Below are positions 16,604 through 25,520 of a stretch of 64,000 nucleotides of DNA, one piece after another. The position numbers were made by a program, and so were the translations under genes. Numbering within the stretch: the stretch's first letter is position 1; the number at the start of each line of letters is the position of its first letter. Under the pieces are notes generated by a model. It did not search any database and had not been told where the DNA came from. It was given only the letters and a program-made list of their open reading frames with translations. This stretch comes from CAYMOV01 sp964392085. Lineage in GTDB: Bacteria; Oederibacteriota; Muellerivitia; Muellerivitales; Muellerivitaceae. The stretch spans positions 62,001-126,000 of the forward strand of contig CAYMOV010000001.1 in the NCBI GenBank assembly GCA_964392085.1. The letters run 5' to 3'.

Positions 16604-18070
16604 GTGGATATTCGAAACGATAGTTCTTTCGACCTGGAGGACCGGTTACTGGCCCTCGAACCCGACGACAAGCCCCACGACCAATGCGGGGTCTTCGGCG
16701 TCTGGGGCCACGCGGAGGCCGCGAAGATCACCTACCTGGGGATCCACGCGCTCCAACACCGGGGCCAGGAATCGGCCGGCATCTGCACCCTCTACAACAA
16801 CCACATCCATACCCATAAGCGCATGGGTCTGGTGGCCGACATCTTCGACGAGGCCGTCCTCAAGACCCTTCCCGGAACCACCGCCATCGGGCACGTCCGC
16901 TATTCGACCACCGGCTCCTCCCAGCTCCGCAACGCCCAGCCCATCTCGGTGGAATACTCCCGGGGAAGCTTGGCCATCGCCCACAACGGCAACCTGGTGA
17001 ACTCCCGCCGCATCCGGGATGAGCTCGAGGCGCACGGCTCGATCTTCCTGACCACGGTCGACTCCGAGGTCATCGTCCACCTCATGGCCAAGTCGGTCCA
17101 CTCGGAGGACATGGAACACGCCCTCATCGACGCCTTGAAGGAGATCCGGGGCGCCTATTCACTGGTCCTTCTGACCGACGAGGGCTTGGTGGCGGTCCGC
17201 GACCCGAACGGTTTCCGTCCCCTCTGCCTGGGACGCCTCGGCGAGTCCTGGGTCGTGGCCAGCGAGACCTGCGCCTTCGACATCATCGACGCCAAGTATG
17301 AGCGCGACGTGGAACCGGGCGAGATCCTCATCATCAACGAGAAGGGCGTCAAATCGATCAAGCCCTTCCAGTCGGCCCCCGCGGCCCAATGCATCTTCGA
17401 GTACATCTACTTCTCCCGCCCCGACTCCCGCATCTACGCCACCAGCGTCCAGAAGGTCCGCAAGCAGTTGGGCCGCATCCTGGCCGTGGAGCACCCGGTC
17501 GACGCCGACCTGGTGGTGCCGGTGCCGGACTCCTCCAACATGGCCGCCACGGGTTACGCCGAGAAATCGGGCATCCCCTACGAGCTCGGGTTGATCCGCA
17601 ACCACTACGTGGGCCGGACCTTCATCGAGCCCGACCAGACCATCCGGGACTTCGGGGCGCGGCTCAAGTACAACGCCGTGAGGGAATCCATGGAGGGAAA
17701 GCGCATCATCCTCATCGACGACTCCATCGTCCGTGGCACCACCATGCGGAAGATCGTGAAGATGATCCGCAACGTGGGCGCCAAGGAGATCCACCTGCGC
17801 ATCACCTCGCCGCCGATCATCTCGCCCTGCTTCTACGGCATGGATTTCCCGAGCCGGAAGGAACTGATCGCGGCCACCCATACCCTGGAGGAGATCACCA
17901 AGTACCTCCGGGTGGACAGCCTGAACTACCTGTCGGTGGAGGGCATGATGAAGGCCGTGGAGGGCACCCCCCAGGGCCATTGCGCCGCCTGCTTCACCGC
18001 GAAGTACCCGGTGGCCTTCGACGAGGAGACCGAGAAGTACTCGCTGGAAGGCAAGCCCACGAAGTGCTGA
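16604..18070 (+). CDS. purF: Amidophosphoribosyltransferase (iron-sulfur, propeptide-bearing type)
   Basis: Committed step of purine synthesis: PRPP plus glutamine gives phosphoribosylamine. GTG 16604 follows GAGGGG (16593-16598) and gives 488 aa with a 27-residue propeptide ahead of the nucleophile Cys28 (HDQCGVFGVWG), which must be exposed by processing. Cys263, Cys409, Cys460 and Cys463 match the four ligands of the oxygen-sensitive 4Fe-4S cluster of the Bacillus enzyme; in mature numbering the first two fall at 236 and 382. The PRPP loop is ILIDDSIVRGTTMRKIV. An in-frame ATG at 16514 would translate the inverted repeat and is rejected. Confidence 0.96.
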   Translation: MDIRNDSSFDLEDRLLALEPDDKPHDQCGVFGVWGHAEAAKITYLGIHALQHRGQESAGICTLYNNHIHTHKRMGLVADIFDEAVLKTLPGTTAIGHVRYSTTGSSQLRNAQPISVEYSRGSLAIAHNGNLVNSRRIRDELEAHGSIFLTTVDSEVIVHLMAKSVHSEDMEHALIDALKEIRGAYSLVLLTDEGLVAVRDPNGFRPLCLGRLGESWVVASETCAFDIIDAKYERDVEPGEILIINEKGVKSIKPFQSAPAAQCIFEYIYFSRPDSRIYATSVQKVRKQLGRILAVEHPVDADLVVPVPDSSNMAATGYAEKSGIPYELGLIRNHYVGRTFIEPDQTIRDFGARLKYNAVRESMEGKRIILIDDSIVRGTTMRKIVKMIRNVGAKEIHLRITSPPIISPCFYGMDFPSRKELIAATHTLEEITKYLRVDSLNYLSVEGMMKAVEGTPQGHCAACFTAKYPVAFDEETEKYSLEGKPTKC

Positions 18071-18199
18071 ATGAATTGAGGCGCCGAATTGGCCGCTGAA
18101 GATCAACTGGCTAAGGCGATCGAAAAGCTGTTCAAGCCTAGAACCGGAGCCGGGGCCCGGGGGGCCGCCGGTTCCAAAACCGATTCAGGGGAGACCGTG

Positions 18200-19063
18200 A
18201 TGGTGAACTACGTCTCGATGCTGGTGTTCGTATTAGTGGGTCTCGTGGGGATCGTTTTGGGCATCGGGGTGGCCCAGGCCAACCCGGTCGCCGCCGGGAT
18301 CTTCGGTTTCGTCTGGTTCCTGGCCGACCTGATCCTGGCTTCAGGCATCAAGATGGCCGTCCAGTGGGAAAAGGCCGTCATCTTCCGTTTGGGCAAATAC
18401 AGCGGGATCAAGGGCCCGGGCCTTTTCTTCATCATCCCCGTGGTGGAGCAGGCCCGTTTCATCGACACCCGTGTCTTGACCATGGACATCCCGACCCAGC
18501 AGGTCATCACCAAGGACAACGTGCCGGTGAAGATCAACGGCGTCCTCTTTTTCCAGGTCGACAACGTGGCCGACGCCATCATCAAGGTGCAGGACTACCG
18601 CTACGCCATCTCGCAGTACGCCCAGACGAGCCTCCGGGACGTGATCGGCCAGATGACGCTTGACCAGCTTTTGGGTGAGCGGGAGGAGATCGGGAAGGCC
18701 ATCGAGAAGAACGTCGAGGACGACACGAAGGACTGGGGCCTGGAGGTCAAGGGCATCCGGATCCAGGACATCGATATGCCCGAGGACCTCAAGAAAATGA
18801 TGTCCCGCCAGGCCTCCGCCGAGCGCGAAAAGCGCGCCACCATCACCAAGGCCGAGGGCGACCGCGACGCCGCCACGAACCTGGCGGCCGCCGCCAAGAC
18901 CATGGCGGAATCGCCGGGAGCCATGCAGCTCCGCACGCTCCAGACCATCGACGGGCTCGGCCCCACGGCCTCCAACACCGTGGTTCTGGCGGTCCCCATC
19001 GACATCATGGACGCGGTCCGCAACTTCAGCGCCTCACTGACGGTGAAGGATAAGAAGAGCTAG
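18200..19063 (+). CDS. Slipin/stomatin-like SPFH (band 7) membrane protein
   Basis: Integral membrane SPFH-domain protein that oligomerises in membrane microdomains. Two N-terminal hydrophobic segments (about residues 5-27 and 30-55) precede a band 7 domain starting at MAVQWEKAVIFRLGKYSGIK and running to the coiled-coil-like ASAEREKRATITKAEGDRDA. ATG 18200 has GGGGAG 6 nt upstream. An in-frame TTG at 18089 (GAGG at 18078-18081) would add 37 polar residues, and the choice is not certain. It lies between purF and purM with no nfeD-type partner, although stomatin operons usually contain one. Its role here is unknown. Confidence 0.82.
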   Translation: MVNYVSMLVFVLVGLVGIVLGIGVAQANPVAAGIFGFVWFLADLILASGIKMAVQWEKAVIFRLGKYSGIKGPGLFFIIPVVEQARFIDTRVLTMDIPTQQVITKDNVPVKINGVLFFQVDNVADAIIKVQDYRYAISQYAQTSLRDVIGQMTLDQLLGEREEIGKAIEKNVEDDTKDWGLEVKGIRIQDIDMPEDLKKMMSRQASAEREKRATITKAEGDRDAATNLAAAAKTMAESPGAMQLRTLQTIDGLGPTASNTVVLAVPIDIMDAVRNFSASLTVKDKKS

Positions 19064-19090
19064 GACAATAATATTCACCGCGGGGAAAGA

Positions 19091-19603
19091 ATGACGAACG
19101 GGGAACGGGACAACGGGCTTGGGCGGGCCTTCGGGTTGGCGAAGGGGCTATCGGCCTTCTTCACCGTCACGCCGTTCCTTTACGCGGGGGTCGTCGAATA
19201 TCTTTCCTGGAACCAGGCGCCCTTTAATGGGTTCGTCCCAGGGTTCAACCTCGCGCTATTCCTGCCCCTCCTCTCCGTGGTCGGACTGACGGAAGTCGCG
19301 CTTTCCTGGTGGATGCCCGGCCGGATCCTTTCGGGCAAGGTCCCCACCTCACCCACGGGTCCTCAGGCCGCATGGTCGGGTTCGGTCCAACGGCTTTTCC
19401 AGGCGAACCTGGTGGCCTTCTCCATCCTCGAGTCCATCGCCGTTTATGGGCTCATGCTTTTTCTCGTGGGCGGGCACCCTTGGCACTTCTACGCCTTCGC
19501 TTCCGTGTCGCTCATTTTGATGCTCATCCGATTTCCGCGTAAGGCCCTTTGGGACGAGGCCTTGGCCGGGATGACGGAAAACAATCGAGGGGTCCAACCG
19601 TGA
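19091..19603 (+). CDS. Hypothetical four-helix membrane protein in the purine cluster
   Basis: Not recognised. This 170-aa protein has about four hydrophobic segments (near residues 20-42, 50-72, 106-127 and 131-148) and charged termini, as in a small integral membrane protein. It follows the slipin by 27 nt, and its stop overlaps the purM GTG (GTGA). It is therefore co-translated with purM while showing no enzyme motif. A functional pairing with the slipin is possible but unproven. Confidence 0.6.
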   Translation: MTNGERDNGLGRAFGLAKGLSAFFTVTPFLYAGVVEYLSWNQAPFNGFVPGFNLALFLPLLSVVGLTEVALSWWMPGRILSGKVPTSPTGPQAAWSGSVQRLFQANLVAFSILESIAVYGLMLFLVGGHPWHFYAFASVSLILMLIRFPRKALWDEALAGMTENNRGVQP

Positions 19604-20637
19604 AACAGGTCACCTACGCCGACTCAGGCGTCGACATCGAGAAGGGCAACGAGTCGGTCCGGCGAATCAAGGGACTCGTGAAGAAAACCTTCAACTCCTC
19701 CGTGCTCTCGGACATCGGCCTCTTCGGCGGGCTCTTCGAGTTCAACGCCTCCCAGTGGAGAAAGCCCGTCCTGGTCTCCTCGACCGACGGTGTCGGCACC
19801 AAGACCCAGGTCGGCGTGGCCATGAAACGCTACGCGGGGCTCGGCCGGGACATCGTGGGCCATTCCATCGACGACATCCTGGTTCAGGGGGCCAAGCCCC
19901 TTTTCTTCCTCGATTACCTGGCCGCCGGTAAGCTCGACGTGTCCGTGGTGGAACAGATCGTGGGGGGCATGGCCGACGAGTGCGTGAAAGGCGGCGTGGT
20001 ATTGATCGGCGGGGAAACCGCCGAGATGCCTTCCGTGTACAAGGAAGGGGACTACGACATCGCGGGCACCATCGTGGGCGTCGTGGAGAAGGACAAGATC
20101 ATCCGGGGCCAGAACGTGAAGCCGGGCGACGTCGCCATCGGCCTGCCCTCGATCTCCCTCCATACCAACGGATATTCCCTGGCCCGGAAGCTGGTCACCG
20201 AGGTCTGCGGGCTGAAATACACCGATATCGTCCCAGAGGTGGACTCCCAGACGCCCATCGGGGAAGTCCTCCTGATCCCCCACAAGAGTTACTTTTCGGA
20301 GATCTACCCCGTCCTCGACCAGGTGGAGATCAAGGCCATGGCCCACATCACGGGCGGAGGCCTCATCGACAACCCGCCTCGGGTGTTGCCCGAGGGGTGC
20401 CGCATCCGCTTCAAGCGGGGAAGCTGGAAGAATCTCCCGATCTGCGAGTGGATGGTGAAGAAAGCCAACTTGGACGAGTTCGAAGCCTACCGGTCCATGA
20501 ACATGGGGCTCGGCATGGTGTTGCTGGTGGCCAAGGAAAACGTCGACAAGGCCCTGGCGGAGCTGAAGAAGAACGGCGCCGCGCCCACGATCGTGGGAGA
20601 AGTGGTGGACGGGCAAAAAGGCGTCGAGTTTGTTTAA
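19600..20637 (+). CDS. purM: Phosphoribosylformylglycinamidine cyclo-ligase (AIR synthase)
   Basis: ATP-dependent closure of FGAM to AIR; 345 aa. Family motifs are YADSGVDIEKGNESVRRIK at the N-terminus, STDGVGTKTQVG, GHSIDDILVQGAKPLFFLDY and the glycine-rich AHITGGGLIDNPPRVLP. GTG 19600, preceded by GAGGGG at 19587-19592, overlaps the upstream stop and starts exactly at the conserved N-terminus. Confidence 0.97.
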   Translation: MKQVTYADSGVDIEKGNESVRRIKGLVKKTFNSSVLSDIGLFGGLFEFNASQWRKPVLVSSTDGVGTKTQVGVAMKRYAGLGRDIVGHSIDDILVQGAKPLFFLDYLAAGKLDVSVVEQIVGGMADECVKGGVVLIGGETAEMPSVYKEGDYDIAGTIVGVVEKDKIIRGQNVKPGDVAIGLPSISLHTNGYSLARKLVTEVCGLKYTDIVPEVDSQTPIGEVLLIPHKSYFSEIYPVLDQVEIKAMAHITGGGLIDNPPRVLPEGCRIRFKRGSWKNLPICEWMVKKANLDEFEAYRSMNMGLGMVLLVAKENVDKALAELKKNGAAPTIVGEVVDGQKGVEFV

Positions 20638-20652
20638 ATTGAAACAACACCG

Positions 20653-20795
20653 GAAACAGTTCACCACAATGGTCGCGATGGACGCAATGGCCCCAATGGT
20701 GAAAGCCAAACCTTCAAGAAGGATAAACATTTCATTTAGCTAAGCTCGCTGATATTCATTGGGACCATTGTGGGCATTGTGGTGAAATGTTTTCA
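20653..20795. repeat. Long inverted repeat between purM and the first O-antigen-ligase gene (word TTCACCACAATGG)
   Basis: GTTCACCACAATGGTCGCGA on the left (from about 20658) faces GGGCATTGTGGTGAAAT on the right (to about 20790), with further CAATGG/CCATTG words between them. The 208-nt gap otherwise contains only the ribosome binding region of the next gene. Confidence 0.65.
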
Positions 20796-20845
20796 TTTGG
20801 GATGCAAGTAAGCGCCCGAAACCAAGACCGACGATGGGGGATTGA

Positions 20846-22609
20846 TTGGAAACCCGGGACACATTCCCCTTCTCCTGGCTTTGGGCCCCAATCCTCGGCC
20901 TGGGCCTTCTCCTCCCGGTCCTGGCGGGGTCGGACCCCAAGGAAGCCGGGATCCAGATCGGGTTCTACCTCCTCCTCTTCACTTATTCCCTTCGCCTGTT
21001 TGAGACCAAGAAATACCGCGGAACCACCCAGGACGTCCTATTCCTCTTGGTGGTCCTTTATACCGGCCTCACGGTCTTTTGGTCCTCCGTCCCGGACGTC
21101 GCGGTCGAGCACCTCAAACGCTTCCTCCCAGGTTGGGGCTTTTACCTCCTCCTCCGCCAGGGAGGGGGAGAGGCCCAGGAGAAAACCCTGTGGCGGACCC
21201 TGACCATCGGCACGGGCATCCTGGTCCTTTACGGCCTCCTCCAGAAATTCGGGATTGAATTCATCCCCGACTACGTGAAATGGCGCTCGGATTTCGCCCC
21301 TTTTGCGACTTTCGGCTACCCCGACCTTTGGGCGACATTCCTCGTCCTGGCCTGGCCTTTCCTGCTCTTCTCCAACCGTTGGGACGATTTAAAAAACGGC
21401 GCCGAATGGCGGACCCTCTTGGCGGGGGCCATGGCCCTTGGGATATTCCTGACGCAGAGCACCGCCGGGGCCTTCGGTTTGGCGGCCCAAACGCTCCTGG
21501 GCATCCTCTGGGTCCGGAGGAAATCCCGCGGGCAAATCACTTCGCCCGCTAAGGCCGTGGGAATCCTCGCCATCCTCCTTTTCCTCGGGGTCGCTTGGGG
21601 CGTCCGCCAGACCCATGATTTCCACGACCGCGCTTTGGTTTGGAAGGCGGCGGGCCAGATGTTCTGGGACGCGCCCCTGGTGGGTTGGGGGGCCAACCAT
21701 TTTCCGGTCCATTTCAGGGCCTACCAACCGGATGCCTTGGCCGAAAAGATCGCCGCCGAGCCTGACTTCGCCAAACGGGTCCATAACGACTTGTTGGAAA
21801 CCGCCGTGGAACTTGGCCTCGCGGGCCTGGTCCTGATCGCTTGGTTCTGGGGACGACTGGTCCGCAAGACCTGGGAATCGCCGGACTTGGGATTCCTGGG
21901 GCCTTGGCCTGGGTTCCTGGCCCTCGCCGGGGCGGGAACCGCCTCCCTGTTTTCGGAGGCCTTCAGGCTTCCGGGTGTCACGGCCTTCATCTGGGCCGGG
22001 GCCGCATGGTGGGCCAACCGGTGTGATCCGGCGCCTGAACGGGTGGGGAAGGCGCCGATCGCCAGGACCCTCGGACTCCTCTTGGCCTTCGCCGCCGCCG
22101 GGCGCTCCTACCAGGTGGCCCGGACCGCCTACACCGAAATGTTCGTTCCGGTCCCCAATACCTTCATGGATAACCTACCGGCGGACCTGCCCGGGCGCGC
22201 GGCCCAACTGGAGAAGTTGATCCTGGACAACAAGGGGAAGCCCGACGAATGGACCTATCGCCATGAGATGGGCAACGTCTTCACCAAGATGGGTCGCCTC
22301 CAGGACGCCGAGAACCAGTTCCGCGAGGCCATCCTCCTGAACCCCCAGTCCGACTCCTCCTACGTGAACCTGGGGAACGTGTATGTCATGGAATCCAAGG
22401 AGGACGCCAAGCTCCTCGAGTCCGCCATCTACTGCTACCAGCACGTGCTCCAAGTCCATCCCGAGGACCTGGAGGCGCGGTTCAACCTGGCCTACGCCTA
22501 TTTCCTCGGGAAGCGGATGTCCGACGCCCTCCGGGAACTGGATGAGGTGCTGAAACGCCAACCCAGCCATCCCAAGGCGCTTCAACTTAAAAGGATCATC
22601 GTTCCATGA
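20846..22609 (+). CDS. O-antigen ligase/polymerase-like membrane protein with C-terminal TPR repeats
   Basis: Multi-pass protein (587 aa, about nine or ten hydrophobic segments before residue 430) of the Wzy/WaaL (O-antigen ligase) superfamily. The characteristic region includes PLVGWGANHFPVHF and KRVHNDLLETAVELGLAGL, the periplasmic-loop and His-containing motifs. The last 150 residues hold TPR units (YRHEMGNVFTKMGRLQDAE, ARFNLAYAYFLGKRMSDAL). The likely start is TTG 20846 after a GGGGG run. It is fused by overlap (ATGA) to a second protein of the same architecture. Whether it joins O-antigen, glycosylates proteins or polymerises polysaccharide cannot be told from sequence. Confidence 0.78.
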   Translation: METRDTFPFSWLWAPILGLGLLLPVLAGSDPKEAGIQIGFYLLLFTYSLRLFETKKYRGTTQDVLFLLVVLYTGLTVFWSSVPDVAVEHLKRFLPGWGFYLLLRQGGGEAQEKTLWRTLTIGTGILVLYGLLQKFGIEFIPDYVKWRSDFAPFATFGYPDLWATFLVLAWPFLLFSNRWDDLKNGAEWRTLLAGAMALGIFLTQSTAGAFGLAAQTLLGILWVRRKSRGQITSPAKAVGILAILLFLGVAWGVRQTHDFHDRALVWKAAGQMFWDAPLVGWGANHFPVHFRAYQPDALAEKIAAEPDFAKRVHNDLLETAVELGLAGLVLIAWFWGRLVRKTWESPDLGFLGPWPGFLALAGAGTASLFSEAFRLPGVTAFIWAGAAWWANRCDPAPERVGKAPIARTLGLLLAFAAAGRSYQVARTAYTEMFVPVPNTFMDNLPADLPGRAAQLEKLILDNKGKPDEWTYRHEMGNVFTKMGRLQDAENQFREAILLNPQSDSSYVNLGNVYVMESKEDAKLLESAIYCYQHVLQVHPEDLEARFNLAYAYFLGKRMSDALRELDEVLKRQPSHPKALQLKRIIVP

Positions 22610-24747
22610 ACGTAAATTCCCCGGAGGGCGATGCGCCGGCCATGGCCCCGGCTGGGACGAACCTTCGGTTGTCCGGTTGGCGTTTGTCCCTCGACCGGAG
22701 CCCGGTCTTTTTGGGGGTGATGCTCCTGTTCCTGGTCCCATTCCTGACCCGGGACAACGGGACCGATCCGCTCCTCCCCAAACTATTCCTCTTTAAGTTC
22801 ACCGTCTTCGCCCTGGCTTGGGTCTGGGCCCTCCAGGCGGCCCTGGGTGGTCGATGGACCATGGTCCGGATCCCGGCTTGGAGGCCCCTGGCCCTGCTCT
22901 TGGGCTGGCTGCTCCTGGACTGCTTCCTGTCGCCCTATACGCTTTCGAGCCGGGGCCACCTGCTCCAAGCCCTGCTCCCTTTCCTCTGGTTCGCCTTGGC
23001 CTCGGTCCTCTACCGGGAGGTCTGGAGGATCGAGAACCTGTTGATTGTCTTCCTCGCGGGGGCCTTCGGCTGTTCCCTTTGGGCCATCAGCCAGAAGTTC
23101 GGCTGGGTGGGGGACGGTTGGGACGGCGTCGTGGCCCATCAATTCAACGGGCGGGTCGTGGGCGGGCTCGGCAACCCCAATTTCCTGGCGGGTTATCTCC
23201 TGGCCGCCTGGCCTTTCGCCTTGGCCCTTTTCCTCCGGGCTAAAAGCGCTTGGGGCCGGTCTTGGTGGGGTTTGTCCTTGGTGGCCATGCTGACGGCCCT
23301 GTTCTGGACGGGCAGCCGATCGGGGTGGTTGGGATTGGCGGTGGGCACCTTTGTCTTTCTCGTGACGCTCCTTCCCAAGGACAAGGGGTTCCAGCCGTCA
23401 GCCGTGAAGGCGGCCGCCTTATTCGGCTTGGTCATCCTTTGCGCCAGTTTTTTCGCCATAAGGACCGGACGATTGGGTGACCTCGCGGGAGCCTCCGACG
23501 GCGCGGGCGCCTTCAGGTTCCAGGTTTGGCGGGGAACCTGGAATATGATCCGGGAACGTCCACTGACGGGATGGGGACCCGGCGCCTTTGAGGCCGCCTT
23601 CCCGGATTTCGCGCCCCCCGCCCTTGTCCTGGGACAGACCCAGCGGAATTACGTGGTGGATCACGCCCACAACGTCGTCCTGGAATGGACCGCCGAGACG
23701 GGCTTGATCGGCCTGGGCCTGTTGGTTTGGTTCTGGGCGGCCGTCTTGTTACCCTGGTGGAAACTTTACCGGGGCAACGCCATCGTCCGTCCCCTGGTCG
23801 CGGGCGCCTTCGCCGCCTTCGCGGGAGTCCTGGTCTCCAACCTCTTGGACGTCAACCACGCCTACGCCGGAACCCAAGTCCCGATCCTGTTCCTGGCCAC
23901 CCTTCCCACGGCGCTTTCACAAAGGTTCCACCAGTTGGAGGGCTTTCCCATCCGGGTCCGGACGGTCCCATTGGGCCGCGGAGCCCCCCTCGCCGTCCTA
24001 TCCACCTTCCTCTTGGGATCCCTCTTCGCCTGGCAGGTCCAAACAGGGGTCAAACGGCAGTTGGGGGACGTCCTCTTGGCGAAGGCCCTGAAGGCCTCCG
24101 AGGCCCGGGATTGGGACAACGCCATGCCCCTTTACCGCCAATCCTTGAAGCAGGATCCCGATCGGTTGGAAACGCATTATTTCCTTGGGACCGCCCTCTT
24201 GGACCGGGCCCAGGGCCCGAACGACCTTCTGGACGCCGAAGGGGAATTGAAGACCGTCGCCCTGAGGGAACCGAACTTCGCCTTGACCCGATTCAAGCTT
24301 TGGCGGGCGGTGGACCAGTTAGGCCGGAAGGACGATGCCGAACGCCAGATCGTCCAGGCGGTTCGGAAGGACCCCTACCTGGTCCTCCAAGTCCCGGAGT
24401 TCGAAATGGCCCGGGCCCTGGGGAAGGCGGGCCGAGAAGGCGAAGCGCTCAAGCTTTACGACCGCCTCGCCCTCCGGTTTCCCGGCGCATTCCCGATCCT
24501 CTTGGATCGGGGCAACGTCCTGATGCTCCTCAACCGATCCGCCGAGGCCCGGGACTCGCTGGAAACCGCGTTGTACCTCTGGCCCGATTCCGTTGACGCT
24601 CTCCTGAACCTGGGGTATGTTGCCCTCGAACAGGGCCTGCCGATGGACGCCCGCCAAAGCCTGGAGCACCTTCAACGCCTCGTCCCCACCGACCCCCGGG
24701 TGGTCCAGCTCAGCCAAGCCATCCAAACCTTCAAGGGAGGCCGTTGA
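22606..24747 (+). CDS. Second O-antigen ligase/polymerase-like membrane protein with TPR repeats
   Basis: This 713-aa protein has the same architecture as its upstream neighbour. About ten membrane segments carry GGLGNPNFLAGYLLAAWPF, FWTGSRSGWLGL, RPLTGWGPGAFEAAFPDF and VDHAHNVVLEWTAETGLIGL, which are typical Wzy_C-type ligase motifs. A C-terminal block from about residue 490 contains TPR-like pairs (ARDWDNAMPLYRQSLKQDP; DSVDALLNLGYVALEQG). The start ATG overlaps the previous stop and the stop TGA overlaps the A of the purN ATG, so it is embedded in the purine transcript. The two proteins are diverged paralogues rather than a recent duplication. Confidence 0.8.
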   Translation: MNVNSPEGDAPAMAPAGTNLRLSGWRLSLDRSPVFLGVMLLFLVPFLTRDNGTDPLLPKLFLFKFTVFALAWVWALQAALGGRWTMVRIPAWRPLALLLGWLLLDCFLSPYTLSSRGHLLQALLPFLWFALASVLYREVWRIENLLIVFLAGAFGCSLWAISQKFGWVGDGWDGVVAHQFNGRVVGGLGNPNFLAGYLLAAWPFALALFLRAKSAWGRSWWGLSLVAMLTALFWTGSRSGWLGLAVGTFVFLVTLLPKDKGFQPSAVKAAALFGLVILCASFFAIRTGRLGDLAGASDGAGAFRFQVWRGTWNMIRERPLTGWGPGAFEAAFPDFAPPALVLGQTQRNYVVDHAHNVVLEWTAETGLIGLGLLVWFWAAVLLPWWKLYRGNAIVRPLVAGAFAAFAGVLVSNLLDVNHAYAGTQVPILFLATLPTALSQRFHQLEGFPIRVRTVPLGRGAPLAVLSTFLLGSLFAWQVQTGVKRQLGDVLLAKALKASEARDWDNAMPLYRQSLKQDPDRLETHYFLGTALLDRAQGPNDLLDAEGELKTVALREPNFALTRFKLWRAVDQLGRKDDAERQIVQAVRKDPYLVLQVPEFEMARALGKAGREGEALKLYDRLALRFPGAFPILLDRGNVLMLLNRSAEARDSLETALYLWPDSVDALLNLGYVALEQGLPMDARQSLEHLQRLVPTDPRVVQLSQAIQTFKGGR

Positions 24748-25379
24748 TGCCCTCGACGAACATCGCGGTATTCGCCTCCGGCGGCGGATCGAACCTCCAG
24801 GCGCTCCTGGACGCGCAGGCGGCCCTGGCCTTCAACGGCCGGATCGCCCTGGTCTTCTCGAACCAACCGGCGGCCCCGGCCCTCGAAAAGGCCCGGGCCC
24901 GGAAGATCGAGACTTTCTGCATCCCCAGCTCCGGTTTCGCCGGAAGCCGCGAGCAATACGACCAGATGGTCCTCGACCGCCTGAAATCCCTGGGCATCCA
25001 GTTGGTCTGCCTGGCGGGGTACATGCGGATCCTGACCCCCGTCCTCACCCAGGCCTTTTACCTCCGGATGATGAACGTTCACCCGGCCCTCCTGCCCAAG
25101 TACGGCGGCCCCGGCTTCTACGGGCACCATGTCCATGAGGCCGTCCTCAAGTCCGGAGAGGGGGAATCCGGCGCCACCGTCCATTTCGTCGAGGCGGGGG
25201 TCGACGAGGGGCCGATCATCCTCCAACGAAGGGTTCCCGTCCTGCCGGGGGACGACAAGGAAAGCCTCTCCAAACGGGTCTTGGAAGTGGAACATGAGCT
25301 GTACCCTGAGGCCGTGAAACTTTTTTGCGCGGGACGCCTCAAGGTGTCCGGCCGCACGGTGGAGATCCTCCCAGAGTAA
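24747..25379 (+). CDS. purN: Phosphoribosylglycinamide formyltransferase 1
   Basis: Transfers formyl from 10-formyltetrahydrofolate to GAR; 210 aa. FASGGGSNLQALL binds phosphate, NVHPALLP carries the catalytic Asn and His, and GATVHFVEAGVDEGPII carries the catalytic Asp. ATG 24747 has AGGGAGG (24734-24740) 6 nt upstream. Confidence 0.97.
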   Translation: MPSTNIAVFASGGGSNLQALLDAQAALAFNGRIALVFSNQPAAPALEKARARKIETFCIPSSGFAGSREQYDQMVLDRLKSLGIQLVCLAGYMRILTPVLTQAFYLRMMNVHPALLPKYGGPGFYGHHVHEAVLKSGEGESGATVHFVEAGVDEGPIILQRRVPVLPGDDKESLSKRVLEVEHELYPEAVKLFCAGRLKVSGRTVEILPE

Positions 25380-25387
25380 GACCCTAT

Positions 25388-25503
25388 TCACCACAGGGGC
25401 CACGTCCCGGGCACCTGTAAAACTTCAATGACCGCGGGACAGGGGCACAGAGCCGAAAATTGTTGAAGTCATAAACCCAGGGACTCTGAGTCACTGTGGT
25501 GAA
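25388..25503. repeat. Inverted repeat between purN and purH (word TTCACCACAG)
   Basis: ATTCACCACAGGGGCCACGT (from 25386) and GACTCTGAGTCACTGTGGTG (to about 25502) are inverted word copies. An inner pair ACTTCAATGAC/GTTGAAGTCAT strengthens the fold. It fills the 141-nt gap up to the purH ribosome binding site. Confidence 0.6.
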
Positions 25504-25520
25504 AACTCTTGGAGGGCGTC

